Source of the DNA: Myotis daubentonii
Lineage: Eukaryota > Chordata > Mammalia > Chiroptera > Vespertilionidae
Length of the DNA stretch: 64,000 bases
Direction: 5' to 3'
Assembly (NCBI RefSeq): GCF_963259705.1
Contig: NC_081840.1
Coordinates: forward strand, 1,317,956-1,381,955
The notes below the pieces were generated by a model. The model did no database searches, was not told where the DNA came from, and saw only the letters and a list, made by a program, of their open reading frames with translations. This document shows, piece by piece, positions 1 through 11,634 of the stretch (position 1 is its first letter; every line of letters begins with the position of its first letter). A program made the translations under genes and the position numbers.

Positions 1-568
1 CTCAGTCCCGCTCCCGCTGCTCCAAGGAAGGCAGCCGGCGGGGTGCCAACGCCGAGGGGTGCCGGGCCTGGGTTTCGGGGCTCAGATGCCGCCCTGCCAT
101 GACCCCCAGTTATTCCTCTGCCCGAGCCTCTGGCTGCTCTTCCGAAAAAGGGGGCGAGTCCTGTCCCCACTTCAGGGCGGGGCCCAGGCACTGTGAGTGT
201 TGGCAGGGAAGCCTGGGTGGGCGCCCTCAGAGGCCCCTCCACTCCGGGCGCCTCCCTGGCTTCCTGGTCCAGCCTCCACCCCGCCCTCCGTCCAGGCAGC
301 ACCTGGCTCTCCCGCTGAAAGGCGGAGAACCCTGTATCAGAGGTTCAGAAGGACCTGAACGGGGGGGCGGGTGGTGGAGTCAGGGGCCATGGAAGGCTTC
401 GGAGGGGGAGCTGTGCTCAGAGCCAGCCTCTGGGAAGGTGCCTCTGGCCGTGGAGGATAGGGAGACGGTGGGTGGAGGAGTGCCAGCAGGGGCAGCGTGC
501 ACAGGCTGGATGGCCACCCTGTCCCTCCCTCCATCACCACTGCCCTGTTGCTCTCCATGAGTATGACT
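1..568. other. Upstream flank, no recognised feature
   Basis: GC-rich, non-repetitive-looking sequence. Open frames are present on both strands, but none shows a recognisable motif, splice structure or codon pattern. Nothing is annotated here. Confidence 0.5.
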
Positions 569-687
569 GTGTGACTGCCCACAGGTGCAGTACCTGTGTG
601 ACTGCCCACAGGTGAGGTACCTGTGTGACTGCCCACAGGTGAGGTACCTGTGTGACTGCCCGCGGGTGTGGTACCTGTGTCACTGCC
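569..687. repeat. 27-bp minisatellite, about 4.4 copies
   Basis: Units begin at 569, 596, 623 and 650 and read gtgtgactgcccacaggtg then aggtacct, with the last full unit diverged (cgcgggtgtgg) and a partial copy to 687. Every full unit but one contains CAG|GTG, which resembles a splice junction. Because 27 is a multiple of three, the array is open in several frames, and these peptides are artefacts of the repeat. Confidence 0.9.
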
Positions 688-1557
688 GGCTGCGCCTCAC
701 AGACTCTGCCAGGGGGTCTCCATCTCCCTTTCAGACGAGGAGCTGGGTCCCAGCTAGGCCAGTCCTCGTGCCCAGCCCACAGGGCATCCGTGTGGCAGCT
801 GCTGGGCACGGCTGGGGTTGTGTTTGGGGATGCGGGGCACACGGCTGTGGCAGTGGAGCGGTCCCTGCAAGGACACGCATGGGGATGGAGGGCAGGGCTA
901 CCCCAGGTGGCAGGGAGGAGAGGCAGGACCTGGAGAGAGGCCTGTCTGACCTGCCTCCCTGGCCCCTGGCTCTCCTTCCTCCTCGCACACACCGAGTGGG
1001 ATGTCTGTGTCCCTCCTGCAGGGCACTGCTGCGCTGCCCACTTCAGTCCTCCCGTTGTCAGCCTGGAGCGCGAGGAGGAAGAGAAACACCCTCAGGAAGA
1101 GCTGTGGCCCCGCGAGTCAGGCGGCAGGAAACCTCAGGAGCCACTGCCAGGGTCACCGCAGCCGCAGGACCGCAGGACAGGGCCTGGCAGCCGGCGCAGC
1201 CTCTGCAGCGACTCCCACGGCCAAGGCCCCTCCCCTCCGCCTCCGCCCTGGCCGCCTGTCCCCATCGGTGCCTGCGGGTTTCCTACCTGGAGAGCAGCCC
1301 CTGGCCTCCTCTTGCCCGCTTCTCAGCTACAGCCCACGCTGTGGAGGCCCCGCGCCCCCACCTACAGGCAGGCCCCGCCCTCGCCATCACATGGCGGCCA
1401 CTTTCCTCGCAGCCCTCAGCTCTGGAAGTCTCTCTGCTCACTCTTGTGCACGGCCTGCGGTCTGTCCCGGCCTGGAGTGGACGCTCGGTGTCTGTCTTGG
1501 CCTCTGCCTGGGGGCTGACGAGTAGCCGCCCCACGCTTTGGGCTGGCGGAATGAGTG
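688..1557. other. Upstream flank, GC-rich, no recognised feature
   Basis: A frame on the + strand is open from 585 to 1637, but it begins inside the minisatellite and shows no known domain. Competing frames are equally open. I see no transposon ends or exon-like blocks. Confidence 0.4.
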
Positions 1558-2250
1558 CACCTCCATCACTTCTTAGCTCTGTTGATTTTAATCCTATCCA
1601 TTCTATTCCAAAGGTTAGTCTCTGTGTTCCATTATAAGGGCTAGTTTGTTATCTCCATTCCAAGGTCACTGCTCTACTGCTCTACTGTTAAGCTACAAGG
1701 AAGTAACGGCAGGAGATTACCCTATTCTATGGCCCAAGAAAAGGTTATGTCCTCTTAGCCTTGCTGGTGGTCTTCCCTGGGACTGCCCTGCGTCAGCGGG
1801 TTTTCAGGGGCATAGGCTTTGGCACTTTCTCTGGTGGGCAGACCCCTGGGGATGTGGGCCTAGCAAGTCCCAAACTTATTGCCAACAGTCTTAGTCTAAG
1901 TTCTTCATAGGTAGTGCATGGTATTTCTGTAATACTAGGAGGTTTTACTGATTTATTCCCTTCCTTAGTCCCGTTAATCCCTAACTCCAGGGAAACATCC
2001 CCACCTGGGGAAACAACCTTTCTTGGGTGGCCCTGGTTCGAACACATAGCGCTAAGAAGGGGAGCAAACATATTAAGAACAGTATGCCATAGACGCCAGG
2101 TCCCTTGGAACATATGCTGTGCAGATGTTTCTTTCCTGCAGCGACTGTGTCAAGCAGCAAGGATGGACGGGCTTCCGGTATCCACCCTCGTGCCTTCTGC
2201 ATCCCCCTCGTTCTGTAGGGGAATGTGTCGACACCAGGGCACGCGATGTC
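1558..2250 (-). other. Possible decayed endogenous retroviral (envelope-like) fragment
   Basis: Composition shifts to AT-rich here. A 106-codon frame on the minus strand (2113 down to 1793) starts with a hydrophobic leader-like stretch, then an N-glycosylation sequon (NGT) and a Pro/Thr-rich segment, a layout seen in retroviral surface glycoproteins. The frame is broken by a stop near 1793, and further stops follow in every frame down to about 1560. No protease, polymerase or long terminal repeat was recognised nearby. It is clearly non-functional if retroviral; it may also be an unrelated old repeat. Confidence 0.25.
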
Positions 2251-2375
2251 CCATCACTGGCCTCTGATGGTTGTGCGGATGGCTCCTGAGAGTGTGCCCA
2301 CCTGGAGCCTGAGACCTTGGACAGCAGAAGTGCCCTTCATACAGGGTGGGTGGAGGCAGGCAGGAAGAAAAGTCT

Positions 2376-2610
2376 GGCCCTGGCCAGTGGATAGAGCGTT
2401 GGCCTGCGGACTGGAAGGTCCCGGGTTCGATTCCAGTGAAGGGCACCTGCCTGGGTTGTGGGCTCGATCCTCAGTAGGGGGTGTGCAAGAGGCAGCCAAT
2501 CAGTGATTCTCTTTCATCATTGATGTTTCTATCTTTCCCTCTCTGAAATAAATAAAAATGCATTTAAAAAATAAAATAAATTTCAAAAACATATTTTAAA
2601 AAAAGAAAAA
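2376..2610 (+). mobile_element. Ves-type tRNA-derived SINE
   Basis: The tRNA-like head (ggatagagcgttggcctgcg, then the B-box-like gggttcgattcc) is followed by the Ves body (gtgcaagaggcagccaatca), a pyrimidine-rich segment, aataaataaaaatg and an A-rich tail. It lies about 3 kb upstream of exon 1. Confidence 0.85.
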
Positions 2611-2612
2611 GG

Positions 2613-4091
2613 AAAGCCCACGAGGAACGCTGACAGCGCCCGCTTCCCCGCGTCTTCAGCCCCGTCCTTCCTCCTCCTCCGGCTCCTCAGCAGCTTCCTT
2701 TCAGCCCTGGGGGGGGGGGGGTGACCCAAACTTCTGTTCCTTCAGGACAGGGGTCCTTTATGGGCCTGTGGCTAATGATCTCCTTCCCTTTTCCCAAGAG
2801 GAAGAGCCATGAGGCACCACAGGGAACCCCCGGGGCTCCTCACACTGCCTGCCCCCACGTGGAGAACGACTTCACTTCCCACTGAGGCCTGGGGTCACGG
2901 GGACCCTTCTCTGCTGGCTGGGGCAGGGGCCAGAGGAAGCAGAACCAGCCGGGGGGCGGGCGCCTCAGCATTACTGCCTCAGAAGCAGGACTGTTTCCTG
3001 GTGGACACTCCTGTCGTGGACACGAGCCCTTTGCACGGTTTACCTGCCTCTGGTCGAAGGAAAAGACAAGCATCCTCTCTCCTAGTTTTCGTATAAAACA
3101 CCCTAAAGAAGTCGTCTGATGGGTCTGGCTCAAATCACACAGCGACCCCTGATCAGGGGGATGGAGAGCTGACCAGCTGGGTCTGGGGGACATGCCCACT
3201 CCCCATGGCGGCCCCTCACAGGGCGTGGGGGGAGTGGGTAGGGGGACCAGGCGGACAAACACAAGGGCTGCCTAGCAGAGGGACAATGACTTGTGTCCTG
3301 TGTATGTGCTGTAAAACGTATCAGAACACTAAATGGAAATTTCAGGAGCCAACAGATGTGGATTCTCAAGTCAGGTGTCAGGTCACCGTATGTAGACTGT
3401 CAAGGGCAGTAATTGGAAACCAGTCCCAGAACCGGATTCAGAGGCGAGCGAGGAAGAAAAGGGGTCTGGGAACGTGGTCCTGCCGGGGCACAGAGCATGG
3501 GGCATGCCGCCCTTCACCTGAAGCCTAGTGAGGGTGGCTTTCAAGGGATTCCTCAGAGCTTAACACTGGCCCTTATCTGGAGGTGCAGGGGACTGTGACG
3601 GACCCCAGCCAGGAAAAACAGGCGGGTGCTGAGCAAAGTGAGGGCGGCTGGAGAGGAGCGTCCAAGACGGAGGGCTTGGCAAGTGCAAAGGTCCTGGGGC
3701 AGGAGGGGACAGGAACAGTTGAGGAACAGCCAGGAGGCCTGTGAGACTGCAGCCTGAGATTGAAGAGGGTGGGGGGTAGAGGGCTGAGCAGGGACGGGCT
3801 GAGCCAGCTGGGTCTGGAGATGAAGAGATATATTGCCCAAATGGGGACACTGTGGGGACGAAGGACATTGTTATACTTACACTGAAACAAAGACACAAAA
3901 TAGGGACTATCCCAGACAAATTCAGATGTCCGATCACCCAATTCTTTAAAAGCCAAGGTAAAGAATTCGGTCTTTATCTTAATACCAGTGGGAAATCTTG
4001 GGTGTTGAGCCAGGTTGGCACGACCCTTTTTCTTCTTCCTTTTTGAGGTATTATGCACACACGGTAAAGTGCACAAATATTTATTTACATT
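2613..4091. other. Upstream flank with a G homopolymer and possible ancient repeat
   Basis: A run of about 13 G lies near 2709-2721. The part around 3640-4020 (fragments such as aggaacagccaggaggcctg and gaattcggtctttat) resembles an old mammalian interspersed repeat that I cannot name securely. No gene is evident. Confidence 0.35.
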
Positions 4092-4292
4092 TTTTAAGTA
4101 TATGTGTTTTATTGATTTCAGAGAGGAAGGAAGAGGGAGAGAAACATCAATGATGCCAGGGAACCAGGCTGCCTCCTGCACGCCCCCTACTGGGGACTGC
4201 AACCCGGGCACAGCCCCAGCGGGAACTGAACCTCCACCTCCCGGTTCACAGCTGGATGGATGCCCAACCCTCGGACACCGGTCGGCCAGTGC
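4092..4292 (-). mobile_element. Ves-type SINE, minus strand
   Basis: The reverse-complement signature is clear: ttttattgatttcagagagg, gaaacatcaatgatg, gcctcctgcacgccccctac, with a degraded tRNA-like head near 4280. Substitutions in the head suggest an older copy. Confidence 0.8.
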
Positions 4293-5182
4293 ACGCAGAT
4301 CTAGAAAACGGTTGAAGCTTTCTGTATGTAATGGCCCACGCAATGAGCTGGGTTTGCCTAATCAAGACACAGACTGTTCCTGCCGCCCCAGAAGCCTCCC
4401 TCGCACCCCTTCCAGCTCATAATACCCCCAAGAAACCACTCCTCTGGCCTCCAGCACCAATGACTAGCCCATCAAAAATTAAGGTGTAATTACAGCAAGT
4501 GGTTTGCACTGCCCTAAGGGCACAGTGTGAAGACTGCTGCCTACGGGCACCCCTGTGAACCACCGCCCCAGTCAAATTCGGCGTTTCTGGCCGCCCCGAG
4601 TCTCCCTCTTGCCCTTTCCCCAGTCGAGACGCCGACAGGGGCAGCCGCTATGCTCACTCCTACCCCCGTGGGCTGGCTCGCTACAGGCTCCTTCGGTTTT
4701 CCGTCTGCAACCCTCTACCCGCCCCATCACGGGCTCCGCGTGGCCGCCCTGCCCCTACCGAGGCCGCCTCCTCCCGTTCCCGTTCCCAGGAGCCCGCAGC
4801 CCTGCACCCTCGCTCCCGGCCTCACCCACCCCAGGGCCTGGGTGACCGCCCACGGGTTCCCGCCGGCCCCTCCTCTCCCGACGCCCCGGTTGGTCTGGGC
4901 CGGGGTATCCACCACCCTCCTCCCCGCCACCCCAATAAGCCAACCGCCTCAGCACAACCAGCGCCTCGCGGGGGACCCAGGCCGGAGACCCACAGCCGGC
5001 CGCCTCCGACCCAACTGCCTCCCCGGGACGTCTGTTTGCGGGAGGGGCGCGCGGGGCAGCGGGACAGGACGTGGCCACCGCGAATGCACCGGGCGCTGTC
5101 CCGGCCTCGGTCTCCCGCCCGTCCACTCGGAGGTGGGCTCCCCGGCTCGGGACCCTCGAAGCCGGTCCGCAGAGCACGCGCC

Positions 5183-5194
5183 TGCGCACGCGCC
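5183..5194. promoter_or_regulatory. NRF1-type binding motif
   Basis: TGCGCACGCGCC matches the NRF1 consensus (YGCGCAYGCGCR) at all but the last base. It lies about 600 bp upstream of the ATG inside the CpG island, a usual place for NRF1 sites in housekeeping promoters. Occupancy is an inference. Confidence 0.55.
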
Positions 5195-5312
5195 GGCGCC
5201 GCAATCTCGGCGGCGCACTGGCTCCCGCCTTCCGCCCCGCCTTCCCGGCATCCCGCCTCCCTACGGCGAGCGGCGAGGCCCGATCCCGCCGGGAGCCTGG
5301 AGCCGGGACGCA

Positions 5313-5533
5313 GGGCGGGGCGGCGCGCTGAGGTCAGCGCGGCGACGGCCGGCCCCGCCGTGGTTGGCTGCGCCCGCCTGGCCGCGCCCTGGTTGGCTGC
5401 GGGCCGCGGGGCTGGGCCCGGGTCGGGGCTGGGTCGGGCGGGGGCGCCGGCCGGGCTTGCGCAGCGCTCGGGTCCGCTCGCTCCAGGGAGGCGGGGAGGG
5501 CGCGGGCGGGGCCGAGGGCCGCGGGCGGGGCGG
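5313..5533. promoter_or_regulatory. Cluster of Sp1/KLF GC boxes
   Basis: Three GGGCGGGG cores occur at 5313-5320, 5504-5511 and 5523-5530, with two TGGTTGGCTG repeats (about 5361 and 5391) between the first and second. Such clusters are typical of TATA-less promoters just upstream of the start region. The assignment is by motif only. Confidence 0.5.
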
Positions 5534-5582
5534 GCAGCGCCGGGCGGAGAGGGCGGCGGCGCCGAGGGGAGGAGACCGGCCC

Positions 5583-5732
5583 ATGGACCCGCGGGGCCCG
5601 GCGCCCCAGACGCTTCGCCGCCGGGACCGAGCCCAAGATGTCGGCCTAGGCCGGCGCGCGACGACGCGCACGGGGCGGCGACCAGGCGCTGCCCGGCCTC
5701 GCGGCCGCCGGGGCCCCGAGGGCGCGCCCTGA
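5583..5732 (+). CDS. Upstream ORF in the probable 5' leader (49 codons)
   Basis: An ATG at 5583 (gcccatgg context: C at -3, G at +4) opens MDPRGPAPQTLRRRDRAQDV and ends at TGA 5730-5732, 57 bp before the main ATG and in the same frame. The peptide is Arg/Pro/Gly-rich with no recognised domain. It matters only if the transcript starts upstream of 5583, which the GC-box layout makes plausible but does not prove. Possible role: dampening of kinase translation. Confidence 0.3.
   Translation: MDPRGPAPQTLRRRDRAQDVGLGRRATTRTGRRPGAARPRGRRGPEGAP
5638..5649 (+). CDS. Minimal upstream ORF (ATG TCG GCC TAG)
   Basis: A three-codon ORF, Met-Ser-Ala-stop, lies 141 bp upstream of the last leader base. A at -3 (caag before ATG) gives a good context. 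Its first three codons are identical to those of the main ORF (ATG TCG GCC). It overlaps the 49-codon upstream ORF in another frame. Function is conjectural. Confidence 0.3.
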   Translation: MSA

Positions 5733-6185
<453 letters not shown>

Positions 6186-7625
6186 TAGATCCACCCTGGA
6201 GCCTGGCTATCATTTCCTGCAGCCCTGCCTGGATATCCGCCCCCGCCCCGCGCGTTGGGGTCCGGGATCAGCGTCCGGTCGTCCCCCCCCGCCCCCCCGC
6301 ACCCCACGCGCGCGGCTGGCCCGTGGGGGCCGCCGAGTGTGCCTTGTGCGTCTGCCTCCCCCACCGCCCGTGGGCCCCGCCCGTGGGCATCTCCTAGGTG
6401 ACAGCCGTCCTACATCCCCGTCACTGGGGCTCCTCCACGGGCGATTCGGGTTGAGAGCCTTATTTGGAGCACACCACGCAGGAGCAAGTCGATGTTTTTC
6501 CTGGCGGTTGCGCCAGCCCCCTGCAGTATTTGGGGTGGTGGGAATTGCCAGGATGTGGGAGTCCCTGAGAACTTCCTTCCCCTGATCCTTGCGTGCCTTC
6601 TCCGCCTCATTCAGGGATCTACGACGCTGCAGTCCTTGGTCAGCTGACCTGTTACGCTTTATGGGGGCATAACTTTGATTAAGCCACTTAATGGCCATTA
6701 GACTCCAGAAGGCAGTGAAACCCTCTGGCTCCGCCTTCAGACTCCCCTAGAACGACCTGGTGGGCAGACCCCGCCTGTGCCATGTTCAGGCCGCACCTGT
6801 GAGACTCCTGCCCTGGGGTCATCTGTGTCCTCGGCCTGGTAGGACATGCAGTGCGAACCAGTCGTTTCTAATCTGTGGGGCTGATCAGGCTGCTGTTTAC
6901 ATGAGGGAACAAGCCAGTGTGTTCTGTAAGAAGGCCTCCTGCCCTGCCAGAGTGGTGTCCACAGGTTAAAGCTCAGGTGCCATGTTCTCTAGAGGGCTGG
7001 CCTCCCTCGGCTTTTTGCTCCTGGGGGAGATGCTGACATGATGTCCTGTGAGAGCAGCAGCAGGAGGAGGCCCAGACCCTCGAGGACCCCCGGCCTTGGT
7101 CAACTGCAGTGTAAGGAAGAGGGAGTGTTCGCTTTCTGGGGTCCTTTATCAGTGACCTGATTTCGAGCTGAATAATTTACCGGCTTCACAGTTGACTCGA
7201 AAGTGAGGTCTTTGGTGCCTGTTACGTCTCGGCCTCCTGAATATTGTATTGGCCACTTCTGAGCGTTTCATCTTGAACTCCAGTTCCACAATCAGGTCCA
7301 GCCCCGCACAGCCTAGACTCACAGGATGATTGAAGGGAGGAAGCAGAGGGAAGGTTTTAGCTGGGACGTGTGGACCAGCTGGCCTGTGGCCAGGGGACCG
7401 GCTGTGCCTGGACTGGGGTTCGTCCCAAGGCTGGGCGCCCTGTGGAGCAGTGGTCCTGGTGCAGGCCCCTCGCCACCTGGCTCCATGGGAGGAGGCTCCC
7501 CCAGCATGTGTGGAGGTCTTCCTCTACAAGATTTGACCTTTCCAGATCTAAACAGGAGCTGTGTGCTACGAAGATAGAAATATTTTCAAAATTGTATCCT
7601 GGCCCTTTGGAAGTTATTATCTATA

Positions 7626-7937
7626 CTAGAGGCCTGGTGCATGAAATTCATGCATATGGGGGTGTGGGGGGCGTCCCTCAGCCCAGCCTGTGCCCTCTTG
7701 CAGTCTGGGATTCCTCTGGGGATGTCTGGCTGATGGCTTAGGCCCGCTTTCTGCACTGCTCCCATCACCACCTCTGCACTCTGCTTCTGGCTGAGTGGCA
7801 CTTCCCCCGTGGGAGCGCACTGAACACCAGGGAGCAGCTCCAGTATTGAGCATCTGTCCCCTGGTGGTCCGTGCGCATCATAGCGACTGGTTGTTCCACT
7901 GTTCGGTCGATTTGCATATTAGCCTTTTATTATATAA
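7626..7937 (-). mobile_element. HeliBat-type Helitron, minus strand
   Basis: Read on the minus strand, the element ends with a palindrome (tgcatgaaattcatgca on the plus strand at 7639-7655) followed by CTAG at the very end, flanked by A. Its other end reads gcatattagccttttatta, the reverse complement of the Helitron 5' terminus. It is non-autonomous: no Rep/helicase coding is present. It abuts the next Helitron 5' end to 5' end. Confidence 0.8.
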
Positions 7938-8480
7938 AATATAATAAAAGGCTAGTATGCTACGTGTCTCTCTGCCCATCCGACCAGTCCTATGACGTGC
8001 ACTGACCACTAGGGGCCAGACGCTCAACACAGGAGCTGCCGAGCTGCAGTGACTTGGCAGTGGCGGTTCTAGGGTGACGCACCCTGAAACCAGAGAGGAG
8101 CCCGATTCCTCGTGGGGCCGTGCGATTCCACCTTGGGCCGTGGGTTATGTTATTTCTGGGGCACTGTCGGCCTGAATCTGGTTTACTGCACACGTGCGTT
8201 TGCGTTCCACACCCTGTACGGCAGCAAGTTTGCAGAGTGCCCTCTCACACTCCGGGACCCCTCGGGGGATGTCGGGGAGCCGGTTTTGGCCTGATCCCCA
8301 CAGACCAGGCCGAGGGACCCCACCTGCCGAGGGACCCCGCTCACTTCACAGATGCTGGGGCGGGACCGCGGGAGGTTGGCTCCAGGGTGTGTCTGGCCCA
8401 TCTTGCCCAGTCCTGCCCCTCCGGCCACCTTCTACTTCATTTCCTTTCAATGTGCACAAATCCATGCACTGGGTCACTAG
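7938..8480 (+). mobile_element. HeliBat-type Helitron, plus strand
   Basis: It begins with ataataaaaggctagtatgc, continues with gcactgaccactaggggcc as in the other copies, and ends with the degenerate hairpin gtgcacaaatccatgcac and CTAG at 8477-8480, followed by T. The 543-bp body has extra sequence absent from its shorter neighbour, perhaps captured or from a longer subfamily. No transposase coding. Confidence 0.78.
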
Positions 8481-8934
8481 TTATTAATAAATTACATTAT
8501 CCTAAGAACTTAATTCACATGGAAGTGTAAACTTGAAGTTATACAGGCAAAGAATGGACTTAAATTTAAGGTGGCATTTTAATGAAATGGTAACGTATTT
8601 TATAAACAGTATTTAGCCTGCTGTATGCTAACATACGCTCCATGTAACTGCGGTGGTGTGCTGGTAGTATGCTATGTGTGCAGTCATCATTTATTGTTAC
8701 TTGGGATGCCTGGTGATTGAGATTGGAAGGCGAAGAATGGTCTTTAGACAGAATTCTTTGTGGAGCGTTCTCAGGGACCCTAATTCCTTCTGCTCAGGAA
8801 ACTAGTGTCGGCTTTCGGTCTGTGGATGGTTGAGTTTTTGGAGTCACACTGTGGTGTTTGACACCTTGGCTGGGTTGTGTCCTGTCATGTGGAGGGCCAA
8901 TCCTTTCCCGCCTTCCAAATCTTGCTAGTTGTCT

Positions 8935-9030
8935 ATGGAGTTCTTGAAGCTGAGTGAAGAAAAAGAGCTGATTCCGCGCAGACTTGGAGACTTACTGAGG
9001 TCTTTGGGGAAGCCTGGGAAGTACAGGTAA
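8935..9030 (+). other. 31-codon ORF flanked by splice-like sites in intron 1 (possible cryptic exon)
   Basis: The ATG at 8935 opens MEFLKLSEEKELIPRRLGDL and the frame stops at 9028-9030. A pyrimidine-rich tract ending gctag (8923-8928) precedes it, and TACAG|GTAATA (donor-like, at 9023) closes it. The peptide looks amphipathic, but the ORF is short enough to occur by chance. It is not in the recalled human coding exon set. Confidence 0.15.
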
Positions 9031-9247
9031 TAAAGTCGTTACCTTTTAAAGAAGACCGTCGCTGCTCCTGCTCGCTCATTCCCACAGAGCTGCACGGGGA
9101 GAGCCGTCCTGGCTCCATGGCAGGTTTTTGTCTTTAATTTTCCTTTCATTGTGTTTATAGTTTGATTAGTTTCCTCTATTCAATCACAGGCCTTAATTAA
9201 AAGTTGGAACTATCCTGCTTTGCATGTGTATTTTTAAGCTATTTCTT

Positions 9248-9433
9248 TTTTTCAAAATATATATTTTATTGACTTTACAGAGAGGAAGGGAGAGGGATAC
9301 CAGATAGTTAGAAACATCGATCAGCTGCCTCCTGCACACCCACTATTGGGGATGTTGCCCTTGACTGGATTCGAACCTGGGACCCTTCAGTCCGCAGGCC
9401 GACGCTCTATCCATTGAGCCAACCAGCTAGGGC
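9248..9433 (-). mobile_element. Ves-type SINE, minus strand, intact target duplication
   Basis: The typical Ves reverse complement (attgactttacagagaggaa through gagccaaccagctagggc) is flanked by the 14-bp direct repeat ttaagctatttctt at 9234-9247 and 9434-9447. The perfect duplication marks a fairly recent L1-mediated insertion. Confidence 0.9.
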
Positions 9434-10072
9434 TTAAGCTATTTCTTAATGAACATTCGATATTGTTTGAAGCAGAGCACACGAGACACTGAGATTTCAG
9501 CATGTGAACAGCAACAAATATGGACAGCTAAAATGAGGTGGATTTGTTTGTTCTCCGTCATATAAAGGTGCTTTTGCGGTGTTAAACATGCGACACCACT
9601 TAAGTACCATGGCTGGTGTTACGTTGGGCTGGAGCTGCTGTCTGGCATTGGATGGACCACAGCGACCTCTGCACTGGTCCCCACTGGCCGCAGACGGGGC
9701 GGGAGGTCGAGGGCTCGTGGCTGGTGGAGGCGCACCTCGTGGAGGCCGGCCTGGGCGCGGGCTTCCCCGGTCCGGCCCGGGCATCTTCTCTCCTCCTGAC
9801 GCACTTCCTCCGTGAGGAGTTTTAAACGTTCTCCTTGGTGCTGTTCCCACTGTGATTGCCGCAGCCCCTGCGCAGAGCTCCCCTCTGGGACGTAAACTTG
9901 TGGGTCTTCGTGTGGGGAGGACGCTCAGCACTAGGTGTGAGTGGGATGACCAGCAGAGCAGTAAATTCCGGCTTCACAGATGGTGCCAAGCATCTCAGGA
10001 TTCATTCTGATCTGAGTGGTTTCTCCAGCTAGGGCGGTTGCATAACACGGGAACACTTTATTTTTACGACTT

Positions 10073-10280
10073 TTTAAAATGCTCAACCCAAGGGTATGCT
10101 TTTTATTGATTTTAGAGAGAGGAAGGGGAGAGGGAAAGAAGCGGGGAGAGAGAAAGGAACATCAGTGCGAGAGAGAAATACCAATTGGTTGCCCCCAGGC
10201 ACACCCGACCGGGAATCAAACCCACGACTCTTCAGTGCACCGGACGATGCTCCAACCACCGCAGTTACAATGGCCAGGGC
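10073..10280 (-). mobile_element. tRNA-derived SINE, diverged, minus strand
   Basis: It carries tttttattgattttagagag, a purine-rich stretch, ccaattggttgcccccaggc and a tRNA-like head ending atggccagggc. The body differs from the main Ves group, suggesting an older subfamily. Confidence 0.7.
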
Positions 10281-11571
10281 AAGAACACTCTTTTTGAGAA
10301 ACAGGTCTTTTGAGCAATAAGATATAAATTGTAGGGAAATGTTGGGGTTGCATAATAAAAGATGAGGCTAACATAATTTAGACTTTATTAATAACGATTT
10401 AGAACGCATAGCTGTGGAGCGCATGGCATGAGATGGGACAACTGAAGCTGCCTAACATTACCGTGCGGCTTCCCCTCTTCTCTCCTGAAACCTCCTTCAC
10501 TGACAGTCGGACTTTAAATGGGCAGCTGTGTCTGTGCTAAACCCAGACCTTCAGTAAATCAAGTTGGAGTGGAGTGATTTGTTCTCACTTTAGGGCACAC
10601 CAAGTGAGCAGCCTGAAAAGCTGATACGGCCAGTAAATTGCTCTTCAGCAAAATAACGCGGGTGGGTGAAAGCCTCGCCTCCTGCTCGGGCAGGCTGCCC
10701 CTGGCGCGGCCCGCCTTCTGCTGCAGCGGGCTGTCCTCAGAAGTCCCTCCTGTCTGCTGACGGGATGACGGTGAGCACATGCGCAAACAAGACTGTTAAT
10801 TCCAAACTATATTAAGTACGGCCCAGCTATTGAATGCTTTTCTTGGGAAAGAGGCAAAGAATATCTGTTGAGACTAATAAATAAGGATCTTGCTGGAAGA
10901 GACCAAATATGGGTTTTTTAGCCTTTTTAAAAATAAGAAAAGGGGATTAAATAAAATTAAAGGAAATTTAGAAAGAATTGAGAAAAGCAACAATCCTGTA
11001 ATCACATCACCCTAACCCCCATAACATAACACTGTTTAGTCCCTGTCCCCAGTTTAAGTTGGATTCTTAGATTCTTAGAATGTTCCAGAATGACAGTATG
11101 TTAAAATTATCTTAAATGTGTGTGAAAATGGATTGAGAAGAAAAGACACTTTCCTTAAATGTAAAATCCCAAGTGTTTTGACAGTGTGATATACATATAT
11201 GTGTGTATATAAAAAATATATATGTATATGTATGTATTAAAATCTACAGAGGAACAACTTTTTTTTTTGAGGAACAACTTTTTTAAGATACTGGGGGGTG
11301 GTCAATGGGGGAAAAAGGAGATATATGTAATGCTTTAAACAAAAATAAAGATACCTATGGAATAAAAGTTACACTCTACAGGATGACTTCAGACAATCTG
11401 TGTATTAGGTTTTGACTGGTTGGTAAATTTTATTGACTGGCAGATGCTGGCAACAGAATTGTTTTTTGACTAAAGCTTTGCCAAAAAAGACATTTATATA
11501 ATAGAAGACTTTGGATTTTGTTATCCTTAGGAAAGAATTAGAAATTCAAAGATAAATTTAAATTGAATTAA

Positions 11572-11590
11572 AAAAATCTTAAAAATTGAT

Positions 11591-11634
<44 letters not shown>

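Noticed and set aside
585..1637. 350-codon frame in the upstream flank
   Set aside because: It starts inside a 27-bp repeat, has no domain, and competing frames are equally long. I saw no sign of a neighbouring gene.
4527..5732. 401-codon open frame across the promoter, plus long minus-strand frames at 5261-6154
   Set aside because: GC-rich CpG-island DNA has few stop codons; all frames are open, and the peptides are low-complexity Arg/Pro/Gly with no domain.
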